Assembly (NCBI GenBank): GCA_002422785.1
Contig: DITK01000052.1
Span: forward strand, 1 to 39,720
Direction of reading: 5' to 3'
Source: Francisellaceae bacterium UBA6186
Lineage (GTDB): Bacteria > Pseudomonadota > Gammaproteobacteria > UBA6186 > Azoamicaceae
DNA: 39,720 bases
The position numbers were made by a program, and so were the translations under genes. Shown here one piece after another: positions 1-9,197 of the stretch; positions within the stretch are counted from its first letter, which is position 1; each line of letters starts with the position of its first letter. Under the pieces are notes generated by a model. It saw nothing but the letters and a program-made list of their open reading frames with translations. It searched no databases and was not told where the DNA came from.

Positions 1-1984
1 AGCTATCGTTGGTAACGAACCACCGCCAAAGCCTAAAGTACCATCTTGCACAGTTAATTGTACCGTTGTTTCAATCCCAGCTGGATAAGTGGCATTAGAT
101 AAATCTCTTATTTGAATCAAACCATTACGTAAATCATCTGCATTCAATCTATCTTTTAAAGCAAATATATTTACTTGATGACTACTTCCAGTTAATTCAA
201 TATTAGAATTAATATTAATATTATTATCACCTGGGATAACTGAGACTGTAGCGTCATTAACATTAACTATTAAAGTTCTAATATAGTTAGATGGATCAGA
301 ATTGTTAGTTGCAGTTAATACGCCAGGTAAATTATTAGTAATAACTGTAATTTGAGTTGTACCGTTAAATCCATCACTTGGAGTAAATGTTAATAATTTT
401 AATGCATTATTAACATTATTCAAGGTATCATATAATGTAATCGTATTGTTGGCACCAGCAGTTATATTAGCATTTGGAATTGTACTACTAAAACCTAATG
501 TGCCGTTTTGAGTTGTTAATTGTATAGTTACCTGGTCTGTAGATCCATTGTTGCCAACATCTCCAACCTGAATAAGATTATTACCAGAACTATCGATTAA
601 TTGGTAAGGATTTATTAAGTTCATCTCTGGAGTATCATGAGCACCAATATTAATACTATATCCTACCGGCAATAAAGATATAGTGGCATCATTAACATTA
701 ACTGATAAAGTTCTAGTGTAATTTGAAGGATCTGAGCTATCTGTTAAAGTTAATATATTTGGCAAGTTATTAGTAACAATTGTAATATTTGTTGTACCAT
801 TAAACCCTAGTGTTGGGGTAAATGTTACTTGCTGCAAAAAATTATTAATATTGTTTAATGTATCAACAATTATTATAGTATTATCTGATCCTGCTGTAAC
901 AGTTGCCGTGCTTGGTATTGACTGATTAAACCCTAACGTACCGTGCTGAGTGGTTAATTTTACTGTAATTATATTGGTAGAACCATCGTCTCCTACATCA
1001 CCAATAGTTATAATATTATTAGTTAAACCAAAGACATTTATTATATTAGAGTTGTTAGATCCCGCTATATTATAATCTATATTAACGCTTTGATTAGGAG
1101 CTGCTATCGAAACAGTTGCGTCATTAACATTAATAATTAAATTTTTAATGTAACTGGCACTAGCAGGATCATTAATTGGCACGTTTGGTAAATCATTTGA
1201 TAAAATTTTAATATTAGCTGAACCATTAAATCCAGAATTTGCTGTAAAATTAAGCAACTGTAAAGCATTATTAATATTACTAATAGTATCTGTAATAGTT
1301 ACTATATTATTTGGACCAGAAGAAACATTATCTGCACCGTAAGAAATCCCAAAACCTGCAACATTGCCAGAAAACCCTAACACTCCTTCACTAGTGCTTA
1401 ATTGTATTTTGATTATAGCCGCACTGCTTACCCCAAGATCTCCAACCTGAATAAGATTACCATTATTTAATCCAAAAATATTTATCGAATTAACATTGTT
1501 AGATCCAGGTATATTGTAATTTATATTAACTGTGTCATTTGGACTAACCAATGATATAGTGCTGCTATTAACATTAAGGTATAGGGTTTTACTAAAGATG
1601 GCAGGATTGTATTCTTCATTCATGATGCTTAAATAATCAGCCAAATCAGAAACAATCACCCTAATATTTGTTGCCCCACTAAAATTAGAATATGGGGTAA
1701 ATATTAATTGTTGTAAATCATTATTAATATTAGATATGCTATCTTGCAGCAATATAATGCTAGAACTGTCTCCATAAATTACTGGATAACTATTACTACC
1801 AGAAAAATGTATAGTACCGTTAGCTGCAATTAATTTAACATATACCGATGGTGGTGATAAAGGATTAGAAGTATCGGTAACTAATATAGAATTTGAACCT
1901 GCCAATACAAAAGGATGCTGATTGTTAAGATTAATATTTTGGCTAGTAAAATCTACTGCACTGGCATTTGACATAATAGCGATA
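1..1984 (-). repeat. Tandem ~144-residue repeats inside the giant surface protein
   Basis: The boundary motif NVNDAT or a variant recurs on the minus strand near 253-267, 687-701, 1117-1134 and 1561-1578. The spacing is about 430-444 bp, or roughly 144 residues per unit. A more divergent unit lies N-terminal of these, near 1985-2400. Each unit has the order N-V-N-D, G-D-x-G, G-T-L-G-F, N-N-I-N-N and F-T-P-x-x-G-F-N-G. The units are diverged at DNA level, so this is an old protein repeat rather than a recent duplication. The array continues beyond base 1. Confidence 0.8.
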
Positions 1985-2958
1985 TTACTGCTGGCAAAAC
2001 GTGGAGTACCTAAATCATTAGCTGTATTGCCAGAATGTCCTTGATCATTAATTGATATGTTTAAATCAATTTTTCCAGAAAAATTAGCATTAGATTTAAG
2101 TGAGAGACCATCTAATGCTTGATTAAGAGCTGTCAACGTGCCCGTGAAAATTATTTTACTGGAATTGTTTCCTTCCACAGATATGCCAGTATTAGTTATA
2201 TTGTGTAATGTTAAAATACCACTATTTACTGTTATAGTAATAACTTCAGTATTACCATAATCATCTGCATCGGCCACCGTAATCAAATTTTCATTAGCTT
2301 TGTTAAATACTAAATCAACGGTTTGATTAATAAATTGTATATTTGTTGACAAACTAATGGTTGGAGCAATATTTTCATGCTTCGGAGTTGTAAATGTTAT
2401 TATAGGGTTTAACAAAACTAAATGCGATACAGATAAAATGGGCGCAGTATTTACTATTTGCTCAACAGCAGCAGCCGCCACCTCAATATAACTTATTTCA
2501 ATATTTTTTTGACTAATATTAATAAAATTTTGTTGTGCTAATACCGACTCATTGATTTTATTTTTAAACAATATAACCTGTTCTGCTTCATTAACCTGCT
2601 GCTCGTTAGCTATAGGACTACTATCATTAGCAGTATCGGCTTGCCGCTCATCGGTTATCACCTCTGGCTCTTTCGTGGTAGTTCTGTTGACATCATCTTC
2701 AGTATTAATTATTTTTTTCTTCTTTGTGGATGTTGAGGTATCATCGGTAGGTTGATTAAGAGAACCGTCTTCTTGACCTAAATCATTAACAGCTGCAGTA
2801 TTTTCAGTGTTATTAGTATTAGTATCATTAACACTGGCTGCTATATCTGTTGGATTAGCAGAGGTTTCATCAGTGTTAGAATTAGCAAGATTGGCAGAAA
2901 ATTTAGTGTCGTCACCAGTATCGCTAGGATTGTTTTTTGGTTTGTCTTTTTCTGCCAC
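1..2958 (-). CDS. Giant repeat-containing surface protein (adhesin-like), N-terminal part; runs off the left edge
   Basis: I translated the minus strand from 2958 to base 1: 986 codons without a stop, so the 3' end lies outside the window. The start is a GTG at 2958 preceded by AGGA with a 6-base spacer; no in-frame ATG lies upstream before the stop at 3058-3060. Residues 1 to about 150 are Asn/Thr/Asp/Glu-rich and look disordered, with a KKKK patch near residue 80. No signal peptide or membrane segment is seen. An AAAA run is at residues 161-164. From about residue 190 there are tandem beta-rich repeats with recurring patterns VGDVG, TQxGTLGF, DTLNNxNN, LxFTPxxGFNGT and NVNDAT, resembling cadherin/VCBS-like repeats of large RTX-type adhesins. 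Lack of an N-terminal signal suits type I secretion, whose signal would be at the missing C-terminus. Adhesin role and secretion route are inferred. Confidence 0.85.
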   Translation of the reverse strand, partial: MAEKDKPKNNPSDTGDDTKFSANLANSNTDETSANPTDIAASVNDTNTNNTENTAAVNDLGQEDGSLNQPTDDTSTSTKKKKIINTEDDVNRTTTKEPEVITDERQADTANDSSPIANEQQVNEAEQVILFKNKINESVLAQQNFINISQKNIEISYIEVAAAAVEQIVNTAPILSVSHLVLLNPIITFTTPKHENIAPTISLSTNIQFINQTVDLVFNKANENLITVADADDYGNTEVITITVNSGILTLHNITNTGISVEGNNSSKIIFTGTLTALNQALDGLSLKSNANFSGKIDLNISINDQGHSGNTANDLGTPRFASSNIAIMSNASAVDFTSQNINLNNQHPFVLAGSNSILVTDTSNPLSPPSVYVKLIAANGTIHFSGSNSYPVIYGDSSSIILLQDSISNINNDLQQLIFTPYSNFSGATNIRVIVSDLADYLSIMNEEYNPAIFSKTLYLNVNSSTISLVSPNDTVNINYNIPGSNNVNSINIFGLNNGNLIQVGDLGVSSAAIIKIQLSTSEGVLGFSGNVAGFGISYGADNVSSGPNNIVTITDTISNINNALQLLNFTANSGFNGSANIKILSNDLPNVPINDPASASYIKNLIINVNDATVSIAAPNQSVNIDYNIAGSNNSNIINVFGLTNNIITIGDVGDDGSTNIITVKLTTQHGTLGFNQSIPSTATVTAGSDNTIIIVDTLNNINNFLQQVTFTPTLGFNGTTNITIVTNNLPNILTLTDSSDPSNYTRTLSVNVNDATISLLPVGYSINIGAHDTPEMNLINPYQLIDSSGNNLIQVGDVGNNGSTDQVTIQLTTQNGTLGFSSTIPNANITAGANNTITLYDTLNNVNNALKLLTFTPSDGFNGTTQITVITNNLPGVLTATNNSDPSNYIRTLIVNVNDATVSVIPGDNNININSNIELTGSSHQVNIFALKDRLNADDLRNGLIQIRDLSNATYPAGIETTVQLTVQDGTLGFGGGSLPTIA

Positions 2959-3213
2959 GATGTTTCCTATTGAAAAATCAATATATATACTTATCGTCAG
3001 GTATTGGACCAAAACATTAGCTCCAAAGTTCAACAACTTAAAAAAATAATCAAGCAATCATTGACCAATAATTAATCAAACTACATATACACGCATAATT
3101 TGATAAATTTTCTATATTAGTCAGCATATGTCATGATTAAATTGGTTTTATGTACTAAATTTGTATTGTGGTAATTAAAATTTTTCATATTCAATAAGCA
3201 AATTAAAAATAAC

Positions 3214-4893
3214 ATGCAAATAAATACTTTGGGACTTACAATACCAGCTCCAACCAATAATAAACCAACTATAGATTTATCATTAACTGCCGTAGAAAAA
3301 TGGCGCACAGCATTACAGACAGCCGATCTTAATGCAACTTCTAGTACTGTTTTAGCTATGCTTAAATCAATCAATGAAACTATAATCGAACCAAACATTA
3401 GATTTCAGCTGTTAGAATTAGTACGACCATTATCACAAGTGATTTATCAATCATTTAAAAAACATTATACTAACCAAACCGAACCACTATCTGAACAAAA
3501 AATTTCTATATTAGAATTATCTAGAAGTTTACAAGTAGAAATATTAAATGGTTATAAAATAGTTATTGAAGATATTAATATGTCACCTAATTCTTCTCTG
3601 AAGAATTCAGTGTTGCCAAATGCCATCTATAGATCTTTTAAACATTTTAATAATATATTGGCTACTTATTATCAAACTTATATAGAACAACCAGAAAATA
3701 TTTGGAAAGAAATGCATATAATCTATAAATATGCATTAAGTTGTAAAATAGAAAATACTGTTATTACTCTAGATATAAACGAACATAAAAATAAAATAGA
3801 AGTCGTGACTCCATATAAAAATGCATTATTTATAGCAAGCACTAGCCCATATCAATGGAGACAAGCAGAACAAGAAATTTTATTTAATTATGCGCTTTTA
3901 TGGGATGAATATGTCTCGATAAGAAATTTTAAATCTAGTGATGCCAACTCTGAAAATAGTTTATATTTTATACCTATAAACGAAGATATGGCACCATTTC
4001 CAGCAAATATAGCAAAAACCTCACTGTCCGAAACAGGATTTACTTTAGACTTATCTAAATTAACTGTTTATTTAAAAAATTATGTTAAACAACCAAGCAC
4101 CGCCAATCCTAAAGAATCATTCATGACAACCTATAGTTTACAAAAATTAATAAATTATTTACTTAATGGCCCAAAAAGACAATTAGAAAGATTTAATATT
4201 ATTGGTAAAGTTTCAGTAACATTTGGATTTCCATCCACTCATTATTATATTAACAAGAAGAAAAATTTTAAAGCAGAATCAATAGATAGCGACGAATCAG
4301 ATAATAGTGGGGTAGAAGAATTACAGTTAGGAGCAGAATTAGAAGAAGCAACAGACACAGATAAAGTATATAAAGCAGATAGTGCATTACACCATTGTAA
4401 ATTAACTAATATTCATGGTGAAGGTGCTGGCATTATTTTCCAAGATGACTCTTTCCCCCCAATTCAACCAGGGGAAATTATTGCCATGGCTATTACCATG
4501 GATGAACAATTTGAACTTGATGAAACTCACTGGAATATAGGAACAATCCGTTGGTTAAAAAGAAATAAACAAAATCAATTAACCGCAGGAATTGAAATAG
4601 TAGCCCCATTCGCTATGGCAGCTGCGGTTCAATTAATGAAAGACGATAAAACTATTGGATATTTTCAAAGAGCTTTTTTATGTCAAAATAATGATTCCAA
4701 TAAAATAGTATTTAATTTAATCACACCTATAGTATCATTTGAAACAGGCAAAAAAGTTAAAATATATTCTTTTTTCCATAAAAAATTTGTAGAAACTATA
4801 TTAAAAGAACAATTGTCTATCAATAATAATTTTAGATCTTTTGTAATAGATATTAATCTACCGGCACCAACTATTACCGCAGCAAAAAAATAA
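3214..4893 (+). CDS. PilZ-like domain protein of unknown function
   Basis: A 559-residue soluble protein. The N-terminal half (about 20-290) is helical, with a conserved-looking block near residues 60-120 (RFQLLELVRPL, then an ELSRSLQ segment). An acidic linker lies near 355-385. The C-terminal part has a PilZ-like layout: RxxxR at R322-R326 ahead of a V-x-V-x-x-G strand, then N399-x-H401-x-x-G404 where the classic motif is (D/N)xSxxG, then a WxxGTIRWLKR strand and a GIEIVAP strand. PilZ domains bind cyclic di-GMP; here the second motif has His for Ser, so binding is uncertain. The architecture resembles a gammaproteobacterial family often labelled only as hypothetical. No clear Shine-Dalgarno precedes the ATG. 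It is divergent from the adhesin and convergent with parC, 11 bp away. Confidence 0.7.
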   Translation: MQINTLGLTIPAPTNNKPTIDLSLTAVEKWRTALQTADLNATSSTVLAMLKSINETIIEPNIRFQLLELVRPLSQVIYQSFKKHYTNQTEPLSEQKISILELSRSLQVEILNGYKIVIEDINMSPNSSLKNSVLPNAIYRSFKHFNNILATYYQTYIEQPENIWKEMHIIYKYALSCKIENTVITLDINEHKNKIEVVTPYKNALFIASTSPYQWRQAEQEILFNYALLWDEYVSIRNFKSSDANSENSLYFIPINEDMAPFPANIAKTSLSETGFTLDLSKLTVYLKNYVKQPSTANPKESFMTTYSLQKLINYLLNGPKRQLERFNIIGKVSVTFGFPSTHYYINKKKNFKAESIDSDESDNSGVEELQLGAELEEATDTDKVYKADSALHHCKLTNIHGEGAGIIFQDDSFPPIQPGEIIAMAITMDEQFELDETHWNIGTIRWLKRNKQNQLTAGIEIVAPFAMAAAVQLMKDDKTIGYFQRAFLCQNNDSNKIVFNLITPIVSFETGKKVKIYSFFHKKFVETILKEQLSINNNFRSFVIDINLPAPTITAAKK

Positions 4894-4904
4894 TTATAAT
4901 TTTT

Positions 4905-7142
4905 TTACTTGTTTGGATACATATATAAATTATTTTTCAAACAATCTTTTGGTAATTTAGCTACTTTCTGACCAACATCGCCAATATTTCCTAAATAATT
5001 TAATAATTCTTTATGCTTAATAATAAGATTTTTATTATTATAATTAATTAACAAATCAGAATCTTTATTTAATATGGCTATTGCAACTAGGCTATTTTTT
5101 TTACCAACCGCACATAATTTACTGCCACGTCCCTTATTTAATTCTTGAATGGCATCAACTTTAAATAACAACATTTTTAAATCACTGGATAAAACTATAC
5201 AATACTCACTATCAGCTGATAATTTAAGCGGTGCTAACAATTTTCCATCATTTAAATTAATAATATTTTTACCAGTTTTAGTTTTTGCCTGTAAATTACT
5301 AATGCTTGTTATAAATCCGAAACCATGGCTTTGAGCTAACAACACTTTTTGTGATAGATCGCCCATAATAACCACTTCAAATATTGCACCATTTTCTGGG
5401 GATAATTTACTAGTTAATGGTTCTCCATAACCACGCATACTAGGTAACATCGATGCCATTAATGAATAAGATTTGCCGGTAGAATCTAAAAATATTGCAT
5501 TTTGATTAGATAAACCTATAGCATGAGATTTATATTGTTCTCCAGATTTATAATTTAACGCCATCGGATCTATATCATAACCTCGACCACATCTTACCCA
5601 GCCTTTATCTGATAAAACTACAGTAACTTCAAGATCTGCTGATTTAACTAATAAATTATTATCTAATACTTTAGCAGCGTCTCTTATCTTTAACTGTGAA
5701 CATCTAGGATCTTTTAATTTGGCTGCTATTTCTTTTATTTCGTCCCTAACTAAAGATTTTAATTTATCTTTAGAAGCTAAAATGTTAATGATTTTTTGTT
5801 GTTCTATAGTTAGTTTTTCTAATTCTTCTTTAATTTTTATCTCTTCTAGTTTAGCTAAATTTTTCAACTTTAACTCTAAAATTGCATGTACTTGGATCTC
5901 AGTTAAATTAAACTTTTTGATTAAAACATTTTTTGGTTCATCTTCGTATCTAACAATATTAATTACTTCGTCTAGATTTAAATAAACTATCAATAATCCT
6001 GCTAAAATATGTAGCCTATCAGTTAATTTAGCTAAACTAAATTGTAACCGTTGTTTAACAAAAGACACTCTAAAATCTAACCATTCTCTTAAAATTTGCA
6101 ATAAATTTTTGACTTGCGGTTTGCCATCAATACCTATCATATTAAAATTAATTCGATAATTTTTTTCTAATTCAGTTGTTGCAAACAAATGAGACATTAC
6201 TGCCTCTACATCTATACGGCTAGATTTTGGTACTAAAATTAATCTAGTGGGATTAGCATGATCAGATTCGTCCCTTAAATCTGTGATAAATTGTAAATTT
6301 TTACTATGAATTTGATCGGCAATCTGTTTTAAAACTTTAGCACCAGATACCATATAAGGCAGAGCAGTTATAACAATACCTGCTTTTTCTTGAGTATAAA
6401 CGGCCCTTGATTTAACACTGCCATAACCAGTTTTATAAACATCTAATAATTCTTCTGGCGTAGTAATTATTTCAGCTTTAGTTGGAAAATCTGGTCCCAC
6501 AATATATTTACATAATTCTTCAACCGTAATACTCTCAGGATGCTTGTGATTCAACATATAAATACATGCATCGGATACTTCTTGTAAATTATGCGGCACA
6601 ATATCTGTTGCCATACCTACTGCAATTCCCGTAGTACCATTTAATAACACCATCGGCAACTTAGCTGGCAATACTTTTGGTTCTTTTAAGGTACCATCAA
6701 AATTATCACCCCAAACAACCGCGCCTTGCTCTATTTCTTGTAACAATATCTCTGCATATTTAGATAATTTGGCTTCAGTATAACGCATTGCTGCAAAAGA
6801 TTTTGGATCATCGGCAGTACCAAAATTACCCTGGCCTTCTATTAATGGATAACGAGATGAAAATGGTTGCGCCATTAATACCATAGCATCATAACAAGCT
6901 GTTTCTCCATGAGGATGAAATTTACCCAAAACATCCCCAATAGTACGGGCAGATTTTTTGTGTTTAGCTAGATAATTTAAATGTAATTCTGACATGGCAT
7001 AAACAATACGTCTTTGCACTGGTTTTAAACCATCTCCTATATGCGGCAAAGCTCTATCTAAAATTACGTACATTGCATAATCTAGATACGCTTCTTCTAC
7101 AAAATCTTGAATTAATTGTTTTTCGTTAATATCTTGTTGCAT
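4905..7142 (-). CDS. parC: DNA topoisomerase IV subunit A
   Basis: ParC is the DNA breakage-reunion subunit of topoisomerase IV, which unlinks daughter chromosomes in the cytoplasm. The 745-residue length fits the family. The catalytic tyrosine is Y121 in MRYTE (E. coli Y120). The quinolone-determining region reads HPHGETACYD at 76-85, so E. coli S80 corresponds to T81 and E84 to D85; both are conservative and neither is a classic resistance change. The C-terminal beta-pinwheel domain occupies about 490-745. The ATG lies 1 bp after the parE stop, so parE and parC should be co-transcribed and translationally coupled. It ends 11 bp from the convergent PilZ-like gene. Confidence 0.97.
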   Translation of the reverse strand: MQQDINEKQLIQDFVEEAYLDYAMYVILDRALPHIGDGLKPVQRRIVYAMSELHLNYLAKHKKSARTIGDVLGKFHPHGETACYDAMVLMAQPFSSRYPLIEGQGNFGTADDPKSFAAMRYTEAKLSKYAEILLQEIEQGAVVWGDNFDGTLKEPKVLPAKLPMVLLNGTTGIAVGMATDIVPHNLQEVSDACIYMLNHKHPESITVEELCKYIVGPDFPTKAEIITTPEELLDVYKTGYGSVKSRAVYTQEKAGIVITALPYMVSGAKVLKQIADQIHSKNLQFITDLRDESDHANPTRLILVPKSSRIDVEAVMSHLFATTELEKNYRINFNMIGIDGKPQVKNLLQILREWLDFRVSFVKQRLQFSLAKLTDRLHILAGLLIVYLNLDEVINIVRYEDEPKNVLIKKFNLTEIQVHAILELKLKNLAKLEEIKIKEELEKLTIEQQKIINILASKDKLKSLVRDEIKEIAAKLKDPRCSQLKIRDAAKVLDNNLLVKSADLEVTVVLSDKGWVRCGRGYDIDPMALNYKSGEQYKSHAIGLSNQNAIFLDSTGKSYSLMASMLPSMRGYGEPLTSKLSPENGAIFEVVIMGDLSQKVLLAQSHGFGFITSISNLQAKTKTGKNIINLNDGKLLAPLKLSADSEYCIVLSSDLKMLLFKVDAIQELNKGRGSKLCAVGKKNSLVAIAILNKDSDLLINYNNKNLIIKHKELLNYLGNIGDVGQKVAKLPKDCLKNNLYMYPNK

Positions 7143-7143
7143 A

Positions 7144-9081
7144 TTATACTTCCACCAAATTACCTTTCTGCTCTAACCATATACGCCTATCTTGCGATCT
7201 TTTTTTGGCGAGCAACATATCTAACATACTGTCTGCTTGCTGATCAGAATCAATGCTCAACTGGACTAACCTTCTGGTATCGCGTGCCATAGTAGTTTCT
7301 CGTAATTGCATGGGATTCATTTCTCCCAAACCTTTAAAGCGTTGAATATTAACTTTAGCAGATTTTTCGGCACCAAGTTTATCTATGATACCTAATCTTT
7401 CTGCTTCATCTAATGCATAATAGACTTTTTTACCACAATCAATTCTAAACAGCGGCGGCATTGCTACAAAAATATGTCCCGCCGCTACTAATTTTCTAAA
7501 ATGCCGCACAAACAATGCACATAATAATGTTGCAATATGACGACCATCAGAATCTGCATCTGCTAAAATACAAATCTTACCGTAACGTAAATTAGTTAAA
7601 GAATCATTACCAGGATCAACGCCGATGGCAATCGAAATATCATGCACCTCTTGGGAAGATAAAATTTGAGTGCCAGATACTTCCCAAGTATTTAAAATTT
7701 TACCACGCAATGGCATAACTGCTTGATACTCTTTATCACGAGCTTGTTTAGCCGAACCTCCAGCCGAATCGCCTTCCACTAAAAATAATTCTGTTTGTCT
7801 TACATCTTGGGAACTACAGTCAATTAATTTACCAGGTAATGCAGTACCTACTGATAAAATTTTTTTTCTAACAATTTGTTTGTTTTGTAAAGATCTTTTT
7901 TTAGCAGATTCTATAATTAATTCTGCAATTTGTTTAGCTTGAACAACATTTTGATTTAACCACAAACTAAAATTATCTTTCAATACTAGTGATACAAAAG
8001 TTGCACATTCCCTGGAAGATAATTTTTCTTTTGTTTGCCCAGAAAATTGGGTTTCCATTAATTTTACTGATAATACAAAATTAGCATGATCCCAAATATC
8101 ATCAGTAGATAATTTTATGCCTTTAGGTAATAAATTTTGAATTTCACAAAATTCCCTCATCGCCTCTAATAAACCAGTCCTAAAACCATTAACATGAGTT
8201 CCACCCTGAATAGTTGGTACCAAATTAACATAGCTTTCTTGAAAATTATTTTGAGCATTTTGTACCCAAACAATCCCCCAGCTTACCTCTTCTCTCGATG
8301 CACTAATAGAGCCACAAAATGGCTGCTCTGGTAAATATCCTATTGCTGTTTTTTCAATATTTTCTAACAAATACTCAACTAAACCATTGTGATATTGCCA
8401 ATGATACTTGTCACCACTATGCATATCATTAAATTCTATTTGCAAACCAGCACATAATACCGCCTTTGCTTGCAACAAATGCTTTAACTTATCCACAATT
8501 ATTTTCGGTGAATCAAAATACTTAGCTTCTGGCCAAAATTTAATCATAGTGCCATGATCAAACCCAATCCCGATAGCTTTATCTTGGTTGCTTTTTTGTT
8601 TAGTAGAAGTTTTTTTTAATCCAGTAATTTTTTCCCCATGCATAAAATGCATATAATAACAAACATTATCTCTAACAATAGTTACTTCTAAGCGTTTCGA
8701 TAATGCATTAACTACCGACACACCAACTCCATGTAAACCACCAGAAAATTTATACTCCTGATTAGAAAATTTCGCCCCTGAATGCAAAGTAGTTAAAATC
8801 AACTCCACACCAGGTATTTTGTGTTCTGGATGAAGATCGCAAGGCATGCCACGACCATTATCAATAACAGTTACCGCACCATCTTTATCTAAAATGACTT
8901 TAATGCAGTTAGCAAAACCTGCCATCGCCTCGTCAACACTATTATCAATTACTTCTTGTGCTAAATGGTTTGGCCTAGATAAGTCGGTATACATACCTGG
9001 TCGTTTTTTTACAGGATCTAATCCTGTTAACACCTCTATAGAACCAGCATTGTAACTATGATTTTGTTTCTTCACACCCAT
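7144..9081 (-). CDS. parE: DNA topoisomerase IV subunit B
   Basis: ParE is the ATPase subunit that pairs with ParC. The GHKL ATPase fold shows E43-x-x-D-N47 (EVIDNSVDEA), DNGRGMP at 74-80 and the lid GGLHGVG at 114-120. The TOPRIM domain has EGDSAGG from E436 and the DADSD acidic cluster at 508-512, followed by QRFKGLGEMNP near the C-terminus. The length of 645 is typical of ParE and lacks the insertion seen in many GyrB proteins. It is the first gene of a two-gene operon; a candidate promoter with a perfect -10 lies about 75 bp upstream. Confidence 0.97.
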   Translation of the reverse strand: MGVKKQNHSYNAGSIEVLTGLDPVKKRPGMYTDLSRPNHLAQEVIDNSVDEAMAGFANCIKVILDKDGAVTVIDNGRGMPCDLHPEHKIPGVELILTTLHSGAKFSNQEYKFSGGLHGVGVSVVNALSKRLEVTIVRDNVCYYMHFMHGEKITGLKKTSTKQKSNQDKAIGIGFDHGTMIKFWPEAKYFDSPKIIVDKLKHLLQAKAVLCAGLQIEFNDMHSGDKYHWQYHNGLVEYLLENIEKTAIGYLPEQPFCGSISASREEVSWGIVWVQNAQNNFQESYVNLVPTIQGGTHVNGFRTGLLEAMREFCEIQNLLPKGIKLSTDDIWDHANFVLSVKLMETQFSGQTKEKLSSRECATFVSLVLKDNFSLWLNQNVVQAKQIAELIIESAKKRSLQNKQIVRKKILSVGTALPGKLIDCSSQDVRQTELFLVEGDSAGGSAKQARDKEYQAVMPLRGKILNTWEVSGTQILSSQEVHDISIAIGVDPGNDSLTNLRYGKICILADADSDGRHIATLLCALFVRHFRKLVAAGHIFVAMPPLFRIDCGKKVYYALDEAERLGIIDKLGAEKSAKVNIQRFKGLGEMNPMQLRETTMARDTRRLVQLSIDSDQQADSMLDMLLAKKRSQDRRIWLEQKGNLVEV

Positions 9082-9158
9082 ACCTATTTTTATGTATTTA
9101 TTTTAGTTTATTTGACACTAGAAAAATCAGTGAGCTAACCAATTCTTGTTGCATTTGA

Positions 9159-9188
9159 ATTATATTGCATAGTTACTCTATCATGCAA
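9159..9188 (-). promoter_or_regulatory. Candidate sigma-70 promoter of parE-parC
   Basis: On the minus strand a perfect TATAAT (-10) occupies 9164-9159. TTGCAT lies at 9188-9183 with an 18-bp spacer and matches the -35 consensus only at TTG. It lies between the end of the upstream unknown gene (9198) and parE (9081), giving a leader of roughly 70 bases. Prediction from sequence only. Confidence 0.45.
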
Positions 9189-9197
9189 ATCATATTT

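Noticed and set aside
1..1984. CRISPR-like or DNA-level satellite array in the repeat region
   Set aside because: The periodicity is about 432 bp, coding and diverged; it is a protein-domain repeat without short identical repeats and spacers.
2552..3049. Two plus-strand open frames of 67 and 80 codons opposite the adhesin N-terminus
   Set aside because: They lie antisense to the continuous GTG-initiated minus-strand frame, which has repeat structure and a ribosome site; their composition is that of a shadow frame.
3117..3398. Minus-strand frame of 93 codons across the start of the PilZ-like gene
   Set aside because: It overlaps a better-supported gene, has no ribosome site and no recognisable features.
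6888..6915. Possible quinolone-resistance substitutions in ParC (T81, D85)
   Set aside because: Thr for Ser and Asp for Glu are conservative natural variants, not the known resistance changes.
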